A DNA stretch of 64,000 bases, taken from NCBI GenBank assembly GCA_038216465.1, contig JBBQQC010000019.1, positions 1 through 64,000 of the forward strand, given 5' to 3'. This stretch comes from JACCZX01 sp038216465 (GTDB taxonomy: Bacteria > Pseudomonadota > Gammaproteobacteria > Burkholderiales > Burkholderiaceae_F). Made by a program: the position numbers and the translations under genes. The first letter of the stretch is position 1. Every line of letters starts with the position of its first letter. The notes under the pieces are model-generated. The model was not told where the DNA came from, did no database searches, and saw only the letters and a program-made list of their open reading frames with translations. Below are positions 16,495 through 25,240 of the stretch, piece after piece.

Positions 16495-17201
16495 TGCTTG
16501 CGCTCGACCAGCTGGTCGTCGACATTCAAAACAGCCGCATTCTGCGTGGCATCTCGCTACGGGTAGTGGCCGGCGAGTTGGTATGTCTGATCGGGCGCAA
16601 CGGCGCCGGCAAGACGACCACGTTTCGCACGATCATGGGGCTGCTGACACCACTGTCGGGAACCATCAGACTGCAGAACACTTCGATCGTCGGGCTGCCG
16701 ACGCACAAGATTGCACAGCTGGGCGTGGGCTATGCGCCGGAAGAAAGCCAGGTGTTCGGCGATCTGAACGTCGCCGAGAACATCGAGTTGCCTACGTGGA
16801 CGCGTCCGCAGGGGCGCGACCCAAAAACGCGTATCGCGATGGCGTACGAAATCTTTCCGAAGCTGCGCGACTACGCTGCACGCGGTGGTAGCCAGTTATC
16901 TGGCGGCGAGCGCAAGATGGTGTCTATCGCGCGGGCGCTGACGCTAGACGCCGAATTGCTGCTGCTCGACGAGCCTTTCGAAGGGCTGTCGCCGGCGATC
17001 ATTCCGAGCATCAGTGACGGCATCGCATCGATCCGTAGCCGGGGGCACGGGATTCTGATGGCGGAGTCGAACGTTCACCATATTCCCGATTACGCGGACC
17101 GCTTGTATGTTCTGGAGCGTGGTGAGATTATTTTTGCGGGAACACCGGCCGATGCCCAAGCTTCATCCGAGGTGATGGACATCATCAGCGGGGCAGCCTG
17201 A
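16494..17201 (+). CDS. Liv-type ABC transporter ATP-binding protein (LivF family)
   Basis: A 235-residue ABC ATPase forming the second nucleotide-binding subunit. Walker A is IGRNGAGKTTTFRTIMG, the signature is LSGGERKMVSIARAL, and Walker B is LLLLDEPFEGLSP. The C terminus VLERGEIIFAGTPADAQ is typical of LivF. Its ATG shares one base with the LivG-type stop codon (TGATG). With the binding protein and two permeases this completes the importer. Confidence 0.93.
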   Translation: MLALDQLVVDIQNSRILRGISLRVVAGELVCLIGRNGAGKTTTFRTIMGLLTPLSGTIRLQNTSIVGLPTHKIAQLGVGYAPEESQVFGDLNVAENIELPTWTRPQGRDPKTRIAMAYEIFPKLRDYAARGGSQLSGGERKMVSIARALTLDAELLLLDEPFEGLSPAIIPSISDGIASIRSRGHGILMAESNVHHIPDYADRLYVLERGEIIFAGTPADAQASSEVMDIISGAA

Positions 17202-17221
17202 CAATGGCCTTGGGAACATAG

Positions 17222-18082
17222 ATGCCAAAAATTCTGAGCGAGTCACAAATCGAACGGTTCTGGCGCGACGGCTGCGTGTTTCCGATTCGCGTGATGCCCG
17301 AAGCCGATGCACTAGAGATCCGCAGCCGGCTGGAGCGCTACGAGCAGAAATCCGGAGGTCCGCTGGCGGGGGACCTGCGGCACAAGACGCATCTGCTTTT
17401 TTCGTGGCTGGCAGACCTCGTTCGCAACGATCGCATTGTCGATGCGATCGAAGATTTATACGGGCCTCATCTATTGTGCTGGACCACCAATTTTTTCATC
17501 AAGGAAGCCCGCAACCCGGCGTTCGTCTCATGGCATCAGGATTCAACCTATTGGGGGTTGAGCAAGCCCGACGTCGTCACTGCGTGGGTCGCGCTGACAC
17601 CGAGCAACGCAAGCAACGGAGCGATGACGTTCATTCCGGGCACGCACCTGTCGGATCAGCTCGAACATCGCGATACGTTCGCGAAGAACAATCTACTAAC
17701 GCGTGGGCAGGAGGTCGCGGTCGACGTCGACGAGTCGAAGGCGGTGACAATCGAGCTACAGCCGGGCGAGATTTCGCTGCACCATGTTCGCCTCGTCCAC
17801 GGTTCGCCGGCTAATCCGTCGAACGATCGCCGCATCGGGTTTGCGATTCGCTACGTCCCGACCAGCGTCTCGCAGATCGCGGGCGATGACAGCGCGACGC
17901 TCGTGCGCGGCGTCGACACCTACCATCATTTCGAACCCGAACCGCGTCCGACCTTCGACATGGAGCCGGATTTCGTGGCGTTGCACCGCGTGATCACCGA
18001 GAGAAACGCGCGAATTCTGTACCGCGGCACGCAAGTCAAGAGCTACAACGACCCGATAGCGCGGCCCGGCCGTGCGGCCTGA
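17222..18082 (+). CDS. phytanoyl-CoA dioxygenase family protein
   Basis: A 286-residue Fe(II)/2-oxoglutarate-dependent oxygenase of the PhyH family. The iron triad is visible as WHQDST (H105, D107) and the distal histidine in LVHGSPANPSNDRR (about H193). The arginine that would bind 2-oxoglutarate follows in RRIGFAIRYVP. Bacterial members hydroxylate small molecules, including betaine-like compounds, ectoine, phosphonates and acyl-CoAs. It starts 20 bases after the LivF-type gene, so it probably acts on the imported compound or its first intermediate (inference). No second oxygenase component is needed for this class. Confidence 0.9.
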   Translation: MPKILSESQIERFWRDGCVFPIRVMPEADALEIRSRLERYEQKSGGPLAGDLRHKTHLLFSWLADLVRNDRIVDAIEDLYGPHLLCWTTNFFIKEARNPAFVSWHQDSTYWGLSKPDVVTAWVALTPSNASNGAMTFIPGTHLSDQLEHRDTFAKNNLLTRGQEVAVDVDESKAVTIELQPGEISLHHVRLVHGSPANPSNDRRIGFAIRYVPTSVSQIAGDDSATLVRGVDTYHHFEPEPRPTFDMEPDFVALHRVITERNARILYRGTQVKSYNDPIARPGRAA

Positions 18083-18662
18083 TTCGAACACGCATAGAGC
18101 ACGCTGGGCGGCGGCGATGCTCTGTGTCGCGACCGCCGCAATTGGCAGCAGGGCGCTTGCAGTGGAGCCCGCCACCGAAGCCGGCGTCCGGTCGGACATC
18201 GTGGTGCGCGCGCTGACCCTGGTCGACACGCCGTATCGCTATGGCGGATCAACACCCGCAAGCGGATTCGATTGCAGCGGGCTGGTGCGCTACGTTTACA
18301 ACTCGGTGGCAGGGCGGCAATTGCCGCGGCGCTCGGAAGACATCGGCAAAGTAGGCGCGTCGATCGACCGTTCGCAACTCGAGCCGGGTGACCTCGTGTT
18401 TTTCAACACCCTGGCGCGGGCGTTTTCGCACGTGGCGATTTATATAGGGGACGGGCGTTTCCTGCACGCGCCCGCGCGCAATGGCCGCGTACGAATCGAA
18501 GGGCTCGACGATCACTACTGGCGTGCGCGTTTCGACGGCGCTCGCCGGATTCTTGAACCCGAATCCACAGCACTGCGCGTTTCGACTGAATCCGGCTCCA
18601 CGAAGCCGCGCTCCTCACCGCAGTTCCCCGGCGACGAGGCACCGGACCTAATAAAGCCTTGA
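18072..18662 (+). CDS. NlpC/P60 family peptidoglycan hydrolase
   Basis: A 196-residue secreted or periplasmic cysteine peptidase. The N terminus has a signal peptide (basic start, hydrophobic core ending near SRALA). The NlpC/P60 domain follows: catalytic cysteine C68 in FDCSGLVRYVYN, histidine H120 in FSHVAIYIGDG, and H132 in FLHAP. A hydrophilic Ser/Pro-rich tail ends the protein. The start is a GTG at 18072, overlapping the dioxygenase gene by 11 bases. It probably cleaves peptide cross-links in peptidoglycan. Its placement after the uptake operon may be read-through rather than function. Confidence 0.88.
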   Translation: MRPDSNTHRARWAAAMLCVATAAIGSRALAVEPATEAGVRSDIVVRALTLVDTPYRYGGSTPASGFDCSGLVRYVYNSVAGRQLPRRSEDIGKVGASIDRSQLEPGDLVFFNTLARAFSHVAIYIGDGRFLHAPARNGRVRIEGLDDHYWRARFDGARRILEPESTALRVSTESGSTKPRSSPQFPGDEAPDLIKP

Positions 18663-18841
18663 TTTGCTTCGATGGGCGAGGCCGGCGCCGAGCAGTGGGC
18701 AAACGGCATCGCCTCGGTTCGTCTACTGCGTTCGAACGGTCAGCATCCAATCACGCGACCGGCCCGTATCCCCACAGCACGGCAGCATCCACAGCACACT
18801 GGGCGCCATGGCCGCTGCACCTCACTCAACGGGAGAAAATA

Positions 18842-19393
18842 ATGCAGACGAAAAAACTTGCCGGGCTGGCGGTAGCCTTGGCGCTATCTGTAACCACGGT
18901 CGCCACGCTGGCTCAAGTCACGGTCGGTGGCGCGCCGATGTACGCGAACAAGGACATTATCGACAACGCAGTCAATTCAAAAGATCACACAACGCTGGTG
19001 GCCGCCGTAAAGGCTGCCGGCCTGGTTGACACGCTGAAGGGTCCCGGACCGTTCACGGTGTTCGCTCCGACCAACACGGCGTTCGCCGGGTTGCCGGCTG
19101 GCACAGTCGACACCTTGCTGAAGCCGGAAAACAAAGGACAGCTGACCAAAGTTCTGACGTATCACGTCGTACCCGGCAAGATGAACGCGGCCGAGCTGAT
19201 GAAGCAGATCGACGCGGGCGGTGGGAAGGCAACGCTAAAAACCGCGGCCGGCGGCACGCTGACGGCGACTGCCAGCGGCAAGACGGTTAGCGTAACAGAC
19301 GAAAGTGGTGGCACCTCCAAGGTGACGATCGCTGACGTCAACCAGTCGAACGGCGTGATTCACGTCGTCGACAAAGTCCTGCTCCCAAATTAA
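18842..19393 (+). CDS. secreted fasciclin (FAS1) domain protein
   Basis: A 183-residue protein with a Sec signal peptide (MQTKKLAGLAVALALSVTTV, cleavage probably after ATLA) and one FAS1 domain. Domain hallmarks are TLVAAVKAAGLVDTLKGPGPFTVFAPTNTAF, the YHVVPG motif and the C-terminal NGVIHVVDKVLLPN. FAS1 proteins act in adhesion or at the cell surface; the exact role is unknown. The start is the ATG at 18842, preceded by GGGAGAAAATA. A strong intrinsic terminator follows the stop. The 179-base upstream gap contains two copies of CCACAGCAC. Confidence 0.9.
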   Translation: MQTKKLAGLAVALALSVTTVATLAQVTVGGAPMYANKDIIDNAVNSKDHTTLVAAVKAAGLVDTLKGPGPFTVFAPTNTAFAGLPAGTVDTLLKPENKGQLTKVLTYHVVPGKMNAAELMKQIDAGGGKATLKTAAGGTLTATASGKTVSVTDESGGTSKVTIADVNQSNGVIHVVDKVLLPN

Positions 19394-19405
19394 TTTCGCA
19401 GCAAC

Positions 19406-19445
19406 AGCGCCGCGTTCGCTCAACGGACACGGCGCTTTTATTTTG
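19406..19445 (+). terminator. intrinsic terminator after the fasciclin gene
   Basis: A perfect 7-bp stem, AGCGCCG (19406-19412) with CGGCGCT (19430-19436), is followed directly by TTTATTTTG. It ends the fasciclin transcript 13 bases after the stop codon. Confidence 0.75.
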
Positions 19446-19462
19446 CCCGCTACCATCGGGCA

Positions 19463-21052
19463 ATGGAAAGACCGCTCGATGTACTGATCATCGGCGCCGG
19501 CCATAACGGTCTCACATGCGCGTGCTATCTGGCGACCGCCGGCTTCAGCGTGCGCGTCGTAGAACGGCGGCACATTGTTGGTGGCGCTGCGGTCACCGAG
19601 GAATTCGCGCCAGGCTTTCGCAATTCGACTGCGAGCTATACGGTGAGCCTGTTGAATCGCCAGGTGATTCACGATCTGAGGCTGGTGCAACACGGCCTGC
19701 GCATCATAGAACGGCCGTTTTCGAATTTTTTACCACTGGCCGACGGACGCTATCTGAAGTTTGGCGGCACGTCCGATACCCAGGATGAAGTCGCGAAATT
19801 CTCACAACGCGACGCTGAAAGACTGGCGTCGTTCTATGCGCGCCTCGATCGTGTTGCGGATCAGCTGCGCCGCTGGGTACTGCAGTCGCCGCCCAATCTG
19901 GGTGGCCCACTGGTCGTCGAGGGATGGCGCGATCTGGTAGCCGCGGCCAAGCTGCTATTACAGATGGGCCGCTTGCCGATGGAGGGACAGCGGGATCTGG
20001 TCGATGTCTTTACCAAGAGCGCAGGCGATTGGCTCGATGCATGGTTCGAGTCCGAGCCGCTGAAGGCTGTGCTCGGCTGGGATTCGATCGTAGGCAATTA
20101 CGCGAGTCCGTATGCACCGGGCTCGGCGTACGTGCTGTTGCATCACTGCTTCGGCGAAGTCAACGGCAAGCGCGGTACGTGGGGCCACGCGATCGGCGGG
20201 ATGGGCTCCATTACGCAGGCGATGGCAACCGAAGCGCGCGCACTCGGTGTGCGGGTCGACGTCGATTCCTCGGTCGCGCGTGTGCTCGTCGAGAACGGCC
20301 GCGCGTATGGTGCTGAGCTGGCGTCGGGTGAACACGTGCGCGCGCGCGTGGTTGCGGCCAACGTCACGCCGAAGCTGCTGTATCAGCAGTTAGTCGATGC
20401 GGCGACGCTACCGTCGGAATTTATCGAGGCGATCGCGCGCACCAGATACGGATCTGGAACGTTTCGCATCAATGTCGCGCTGTCTGATCTGCCCGACTTT
20501 TCTGCCTTGCCGGGAACCGCGTCACAGCCGCATCATGCGAGCGGCATCCTGTTTGCCCCGTCGCTTGCGTACATGGACCGTGCATGGCGCGATGCAGTGG
20601 CGCATGGATACTCGCCCGAACCGGTGGTCGAGATGCTCGTTCCCAGCGCGGTCGATGATTCGCTGGCGCCGCCGGGGAAACACGTCGCCAGCTTGTTTTG
20701 TCAGCACTTCGCGCCAACCGCCGACTGGACTGAGCTGAAAGAAAAGGCGGTGCAGGCTATCTTCGACGTCGTGCAGCGTTACTGCCCGAACTTTCGATCA
20801 TCGCTGCTCGGTTACCGCGCGTGGTCGCCGGCGGATCTCGAAAGTCAATTCGGACTGACCGGAGGCGACATTTTTCACGGCCAGCTGTCGCTCGATCAAC
20901 TGTTCTCGCTGCGGCCCGTGCTCGGCTACGCGCGCTATCGCGGGCCGATCGCCGGCCTTTATCACTGCGGCGCCGGCGCGCACCCAGGGGGCGGGGTCAC
21001 CGGAGCTCCCGGACACAACGCGGCACGAGAAATCATCCGCGATCTAGCGTAG
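19463..21052 (+). CDS. FAD-dependent oxidoreductase, phytoene desaturase/PYROXD2-like
   Basis: A 529-residue flavoprotein of the amine oxidase / phytoene desaturase superfamily. The Rossmann dinucleotide-binding motif GAGHNGLTCACYLA begins near residue 11 and continues with VRVVERRHIVGGAAVTEEF. The C-terminal FAD-binding stretch is YHCGAGAHPGGGVTGAPGHNAAREI. This pattern resembles the PYROXD2 subgroup, whose reaction is not well defined, more than carotenoid-making CrtI enzymes. No carotenoid genes are adjacent. It lies 86 bases upstream of the etfB gene, on the same strand. Confidence 0.88.
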   Translation: MERPLDVLIIGAGHNGLTCACYLATAGFSVRVVERRHIVGGAAVTEEFAPGFRNSTASYTVSLLNRQVIHDLRLVQHGLRIIERPFSNFLPLADGRYLKFGGTSDTQDEVAKFSQRDAERLASFYARLDRVADQLRRWVLQSPPNLGGPLVVEGWRDLVAAAKLLLQMGRLPMEGQRDLVDVFTKSAGDWLDAWFESEPLKAVLGWDSIVGNYASPYAPGSAYVLLHHCFGEVNGKRGTWGHAIGGMGSITQAMATEARALGVRVDVDSSVARVLVENGRAYGAELASGEHVRARVVAANVTPKLLYQQLVDAATLPSEFIEAIARTRYGSGTFRINVALSDLPDFSALPGTASQPHHASGILFAPSLAYMDRAWRDAVAHGYSPEPVVEMLVPSAVDDSLAPPGKHVASLFCQHFAPTADWTELKEKAVQAIFDVVQRYCPNFRSSLLGYRAWSPADLESQFGLTGGDIFHGQLSLDQLFSLRPVLGYARYRGPIAGLYHCGAGAHPGGGVTGAPGHNAAREIIRDLA

Positions 21053-21106
21053 CAACTTCCTTTGTATGCGAGATGCGAGTGACGTCGAACGGTTTGCATC
21101 GATTCG

Positions 21107-21112
21107 TATAAT
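21107..21112 (+). promoter_or_regulatory. possible -10 element upstream of etfB
   Basis: A perfect TATAAT lies 26 bases before the etfB start. The best -35 candidate 16 bases further up (TCGAAC) is poor, so this promoter is tentative. Confidence 0.35.
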
Positions 21113-21138
21113 TACCGGCTGTACCCTTCGGATCAGTG

Positions 21139-21888
21139 ATGAAAATCCTTGTTCCCGTCAAACGAGTCGTCGACTACAACGTCAAGGTACGTGTGAAGTC
21201 GGACAAGAGCGGAGTCGATGTAGCCAACGTCAAGATGTCGATGAATCCGTTCGATGAGATTGCCATCGAAGAAGCCGTGCGGCTGAAGGAGGCGGGCGTC
21301 GCCACCGAAGTGATCGCGGTGTCGTGCGGCGTGCTGCAGTGTCAGGAGACTCTGCGCACCGCGATGGCTATCGGCGCCGATCGCGGCATCCTGGTGGAGA
21401 CCAACGTCGAATTGCAGCCGCTGGCAGTCGCGAAGCTGCTGAAGGCAATTGTTGACAAGGAGCAGCCGCAGCTGGTGATCGCCGGCAAGCAGGCGATCGA
21501 CGACGACGCCAATCAAACGGGTCAGATGCTGGCTGCGCTGGCCGACATGCCGCAAGCGACATTTGCCTCGAAGATCAAGATTGTCGATGGGCGGGCGCAG
21601 GTCACGCGCGAAGTCGACGGCGGGCTGGAAACCATCTCCGTCGCGTTGCCAGCGGTCATCACGACCGATCTGCGGCTGAACGAACCGCGTTACGTCACAT
21701 TGCCCAACATCATGAAGGCGAAGAAAAAGCCGCTGGATATTTTGAAGCCCGAGGATCTGGGAGTCGACGTGACGCCCAGATTGAAGACGCTGCAGGTCAC
21801 CGAGCCGTCAGGTCGCAAGGCGGGCATCAAGGTGCCCGATGCGGCAACGTTAGTTGCAAAGCTGAAGAACGAAGCGAAGGTGATTTGA
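21139..21888 (+). CDS. etfB: electron transfer flavoprotein beta subunit
   Basis: A 249-residue ETF beta subunit, which with EtfA carries electrons from acyl-CoA dehydrogenases to the quinone pool via ETF dehydrogenase. The N terminus MKILVPVKRVVDYNVKVR is typical. The AMP-binding ADP-like segment includes GKQAIDDDANQTGQMLAALADMP, and the C-terminal recognition loop includes LPNIMKAKKKPL, the part that docks on dehydrogenases. I chose the ATG at 21139 over the adjacent GTG. The stop overlaps the etfA start by one base. Confidence 0.95.
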   Translation: MKILVPVKRVVDYNVKVRVKSDKSGVDVANVKMSMNPFDEIAIEEAVRLKEAGVATEVIAVSCGVLQCQETLRTAMAIGADRGILVETNVELQPLAVAKLLKAIVDKEQPQLVIAGKQAIDDDANQTGQMLAALADMPQATFASKIKIVDGRAQVTREVDGGLETISVALPAVITTDLRLNEPRYVTLPNIMKAKKKPLDILKPEDLGVDVTPRLKTLQVTEPSGRKAGIKVPDAATLVAKLKNEAKVI

Positions 21889-22817
21889 TGCCTGCACTTG
21901 TACTTGCCGAGCATGACGGGAAATCGGTTCGCCCCGCAACGTTGAATACGGTCACCGCAGCCGCCAAGGCAGGTGGCGATGTACACATCGTGGTGGTTGG
22001 TCATAACGTCGCCGATTCCGCCAGCGCCGCTGCCAGAATCGATGGCGTGTCCAAGGTTTTTCTCGTCGATGCGCCGCAATTTGCGAATGATCTCGCGGAG
22101 CCCGTGGCGGCCCAAGTGGTTTCGCTTGCGCGCGGCTATAGCCACGTGTTCGCCGCCGCCACCGCCTACGGCAAGAACATCATGCCAAGGGTGGCGGCCA
22201 AACTCGACGCTGCGCAGATCTCCGACATCAGCAGCGTCGAATCGCCTGATACGTTCACGCGGCCGATTTACGCCGGCAATGCGATCGCGACCGTGCAGTC
22301 GAGCGATCCGATCAAAGTCGTCACCGCGCGACCGACCGCCTTCGAGCCGGCGCGCAGCGAAGGCGGCAGCGCGACGGTCGAGACGGTCGCCGCGGTGCCA
22401 GCCGGCGATATGTCGCGCTTCGTGTCACGCGACGTCGTCAAACTCGACCGGCCGGAGTTGCAGGGCGCGAAGATCGTCGTCTCGGGCGGCCGCGGCATCG
22501 GCTCCGCCGAAAACTTCAAGCTGCTCGAACCGCTGGCGGACAAACTAAATGCCGCGATCGGCGCTTCGCGTGCCGCGGTCGATGCCGGCTATGCACCGAA
22601 TGACTGGCAGGTCGGGCAGACGGGCAAGGTGGTGGCACCGCAGCTGTACATCGCCGTCGGCATCTCGGGCGCGATCCAGCATCTGGCCGGCATGAAAGAC
22701 TCCAAAGTCATCGTCGCGATTAACAAGGATCCCGAGGCGCCGATCTTTCAGATCGCCGATTACGGACTGGTCGGCGATCTGTTCGAGATTGTTCCGCAGA
22801 TCGTCAGCGCGCTATGA
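21888..22817 (+). CDS. etfA: electron transfer flavoprotein alpha subunit
   Basis: A 309-residue ETF alpha subunit. The N-terminal half begins MPALVLAEHDGKSVRPATLN. The C-terminal FAD-binding domain includes VVSGGRGIGSAENFKLLEPL, GQTGKVVAPQLYIAVGISGAIQH and INKDPEAPIFQIADYGLVGD, all diagnostic. The ATG at 21888 shares one base with the etfB stop. The acyl-CoA dehydrogenase downstream overlaps by four bases, so donor and carrier are made together. Confidence 0.96.
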   Translation: MPALVLAEHDGKSVRPATLNTVTAAAKAGGDVHIVVVGHNVADSASAAARIDGVSKVFLVDAPQFANDLAEPVAAQVVSLARGYSHVFAAATAYGKNIMPRVAAKLDAAQISDISSVESPDTFTRPIYAGNAIATVQSSDPIKVVTARPTAFEPARSEGGSATVETVAAVPAGDMSRFVSRDVVKLDRPELQGAKIVVSGGRGIGSAENFKLLEPLADKLNAAIGASRAAVDAGYAPNDWQVGQTGKVVAPQLYIAVGISGAIQHLAGMKDSKVIVAINKDPEAPIFQIADYGLVGDLFEIVPQIVSAL

Positions 22818-24613
22818 GTTACGTCGCGCCGGTGAAGGACATGCTGTTCGTGTTGCACGAACTGGCGGGCTTGAAAGAGATTCGTCAGCTGCCGGGTTGC
22901 GAAGACGCCACCGAAGAGACCGTGCAGGCTGTGATCGAGGAAAACGCGCGCTTCATGAGCGAAGTGGTGGCGCCGCTGAATTGGAACGGCGACGCGCAAC
23001 CGGCGAAGTGGGATAACGGCAAGGTGACGACAACCCCCGGATTCAAGGCGGCGTTTCGGTCGTTTGTCGAGGCTGGCTGGCAGGGCGTACAACATCCGAC
23101 GCAATACGGCGGGCAAGATTTGCCGAAGGTCGTCGCGGCGCCGTGCATGGAAATGATGCAAGCGGCGAATCTTTCGTTCGCACTGTGCCCGCTGCTGACC
23201 GACGGCGCGATCGAGGCGCTGCTCGTGGCCGGGTCGCAGGAGCAGAAGGACGCATATCTCGGCCGGCTGATCGACGGCACGTGGACCGGCACGATGAACC
23301 TCACCGAGCCGCAGGCGGGTTCAGATCTGGCGCAGGTGCGAACCAAGGCGGTGCCGCAGGGCGACGGCACGTATCGACTGTTCGGGCAGAAGATCTACAT
23401 CACCTATGGCGAGCACGACCTGGCCGACAACATCGTGCATTTGGTTCTCGCGCGCACGCCCGATGCACCCGCCGGCGTCAAGGGTATCTCGCTGTTCATC
23501 GTCCCGAAGTTCTTGTTCGATACTGGTGGCAAGCTCGGCAAGCGCAACGATGTCTACTGCGCGTCGATCGAGCACAAACTTGGCATCAAGGCGAGCCCGA
23601 CATGCGTGCTGATCTTCGGCGACGACAAGGGCGAAGCCGGTGCCGGCGCCATCGGCAGGCTGATTGGCGAAGAAAATCGCGGCCTCGAATACATGTTCAT
23701 CATGATGAATGCGGCCAGATTTCAAGTCGGCATGCAGGGTATCGCCATATCGGACCGCGCTTACCAAAAGGCGGTCGAGCATGCGAAGGAGCGGGTGCAG
23801 AGCCGCGCGGTCGAGGGCTCGAGCGGGCCCGTGTCGATCATTCACCATCCGGACGTGCGGCGCATGCTGATGTTCATGCGTTCGAACACCGAGGCCGCGC
23901 GTGCGGTCGCGTACGTGGCGGCGGGTTACAACGACGTTGCGCATCATCATCCCGACTCCGGGCGGCGTGCCGCCGCCATGTCTGCCTACGAATATCTGGT
24001 CCCGATCGTCAAAGGCTGGTCGACCGAGATGTCGATCGATGTCACATCGACCGGCGTGCAGGTGCACGGCGGCATGGGGTTTATCGAGGAAACCGGCGCC
24101 GCGCAGTACTACCGCGACGCGCGCATCCTGACCATCTACGAAGGCACGACTGCGATTCAGGCGAATGATTTGGTCGGCCGCAAGACGGCACGCGACGGCG
24201 GCAAGATGGCGCATGAGTTTATCGCGCAGATGCGCGCGACCGCGGCCGAGGCCGCCCAGGGAGGCGACGACCTGCAAGCGATCGGCAACCGGCTCGCGGT
24301 GGCGATCGATTCGTACGCCGCGGTCGTGGACTACGTCGTCACCGCGTACAAGAGCGATATTCGCGGCGCGTTCGCGGGCTCGGTGCCCTATGTCAAGCTC
24401 GCGGGGATCGCACACGGCGGCTGGCAAATGACGCGCGCCGCCTTGGCGGCCACGCGCAACGTCAGCGCGGGAAACGATGTCGAGTTCTGCCGGGCCAAGG
24501 TGGCTACCGCGCGTTTCTTTGCCGATCACATGCTGGTCACCGTACCGTCGATTGCCGAGAGCATTGTCGGCGGCAGTGTTGGCACGCTGGCCATGGCCGA
24601 AGCCCAGTTTTAA
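22814..24613 (+). CDS. acyl-CoA dehydrogenase (long form, ~600 residues)
   Basis: A 599-residue FAD acyl-CoA dehydrogenase with the extra C-terminal domain seen in bacterial DmdC/FadE-like enzymes. It shows the flavin-contact loop MNLTEPQAGSDLAQVRTKA, the central helix GIAISDRAYQKAVEHAKERVQ, and GVQVHGGMGFIEETGAAQYYRDARILTIYEGTTAIQ. The last contains the catalytic glutamate of IYEGT. The C terminus (from about residue 470) is an additional helical domain. It overlaps etfA by four bases (ATGA), giving an electron-bifurcation-free beta-oxidation module. Chain-length preference cannot be inferred. Confidence 0.94.
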   Translation: MSYVAPVKDMLFVLHELAGLKEIRQLPGCEDATEETVQAVIEENARFMSEVVAPLNWNGDAQPAKWDNGKVTTTPGFKAAFRSFVEAGWQGVQHPTQYGGQDLPKVVAAPCMEMMQAANLSFALCPLLTDGAIEALLVAGSQEQKDAYLGRLIDGTWTGTMNLTEPQAGSDLAQVRTKAVPQGDGTYRLFGQKIYITYGEHDLADNIVHLVLARTPDAPAGVKGISLFIVPKFLFDTGGKLGKRNDVYCASIEHKLGIKASPTCVLIFGDDKGEAGAGAIGRLIGEENRGLEYMFIMMNAARFQVGMQGIAISDRAYQKAVEHAKERVQSRAVEGSSGPVSIIHHPDVRRMLMFMRSNTEAARAVAYVAAGYNDVAHHHPDSGRRAAAMSAYEYLVPIVKGWSTEMSIDVTSTGVQVHGGMGFIEETGAAQYYRDARILTIYEGTTAIQANDLVGRKTARDGGKMAHEFIAQMRATAAEAAQGGDDLQAIGNRLAVAIDSYAAVVDYVVTAYKSDIRGAFAGSVPYVKLAGIAHGGWQMTRAALAATRNVSAGNDVEFCRAKVATARFFADHMLVTVPSIAESIVGGSVGTLAMAEAQF

Positions 24614-24763
24614 AAGCCGCACGGCACGCCGCCATAGGCGGTACCTATCGGCCTCGTAATTATAATTGACTGGTTCAACCGACACGCGGCCGCGTAGATT
24701 GGCTCGCAGCCGGTGCGACGATTGATCGTCGCTTGCCGCGGTGTCAGGCAACGAGGAGATTGT

Positions 24764-25183
24764 ATGCAGCTCAAAGGATCAAAAACCGAGAAAAATCTGT
24801 GCGACGCATTTGCAGGTGAATCGCAAGCGAACCGCCGCTATTTGTATTTCGCGGCGAAGGCCGACGTCGAGGGTTACAACGACGTGGCCGCGGTGTTTCG
24901 CTCAACCGCGGAAGGCGAGACCGGACACGCGCATGGGCATCTGGAGTATCTGGAAGCGGTCGGTGACCCCGCCACCGGATTGCCGATCGGTCCGACGCGG
25001 TCCAATTTGAAGGCCGCCATTGCGGGCGAGACGCACGAGTACACCGATATGTACCCTGGGATGTCGAAGTCTGCGCGCGACGAAGGCTTTGACGAAATCG
25101 CCGATTGGTTTGAAACGCTCGCCAAGGCCGAACGGTCGCACGCGAACAAGTTTCAAAAGACCCTCGACGCTATCGTCGATTGA
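24764..25183 (+). CDS. rubrerythrin family protein without rubredoxin domain
   Basis: A 139-residue ferritin-like di-iron protein. Iron-ligand motifs are visible: AGESQANRRY (E19), EGETGHAHGH (E52, H55), AGETHEYTDM and the C-terminal AERSHANKF. Classical rubrerythrins (about 190 residues) have a C-terminal rubredoxin [Fe(Cys)4] domain; here it is missing. The family reduces hydrogen peroxide. I chose the ATG at 24764, which has CGAGGAG upstream. It is followed by an Fe-S protein and a DUF3501 protein in a conserved-looking trio; the Fe-S protein may be its electron donor (inference). Confidence 0.93.
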   Translation: MQLKGSKTEKNLCDAFAGESQANRRYLYFAAKADVEGYNDVAAVFRSTAEGETGHAHGHLEYLEAVGDPATGLPIGPTRSNLKAAIAGETHEYTDMYPGMSKSARDEGFDEIADWFETLAKAERSHANKFQKTLDAIVD

Positions 25184-25240
25184 CGGGGTTTCAACCAATG
25201 CTTGTGTTGCCGGACCCGTCGGGGCCGGCGGTCTAATTTC

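Noticed and set aside
24625..24650. CCGCC-ATA-GGCGG hairpin after the acyl-CoA dehydrogenase gene
   Set aside because: The loop is only three bases and no T tract follows, so it is not a credible intrinsic terminator.
23321..24751. A 476-residue minus-strand open frame opposite the acyl-CoA dehydrogenase gene
   Set aside because: Antisense shadow of a clear acyl-CoA dehydrogenase gene; no recognisable motif.
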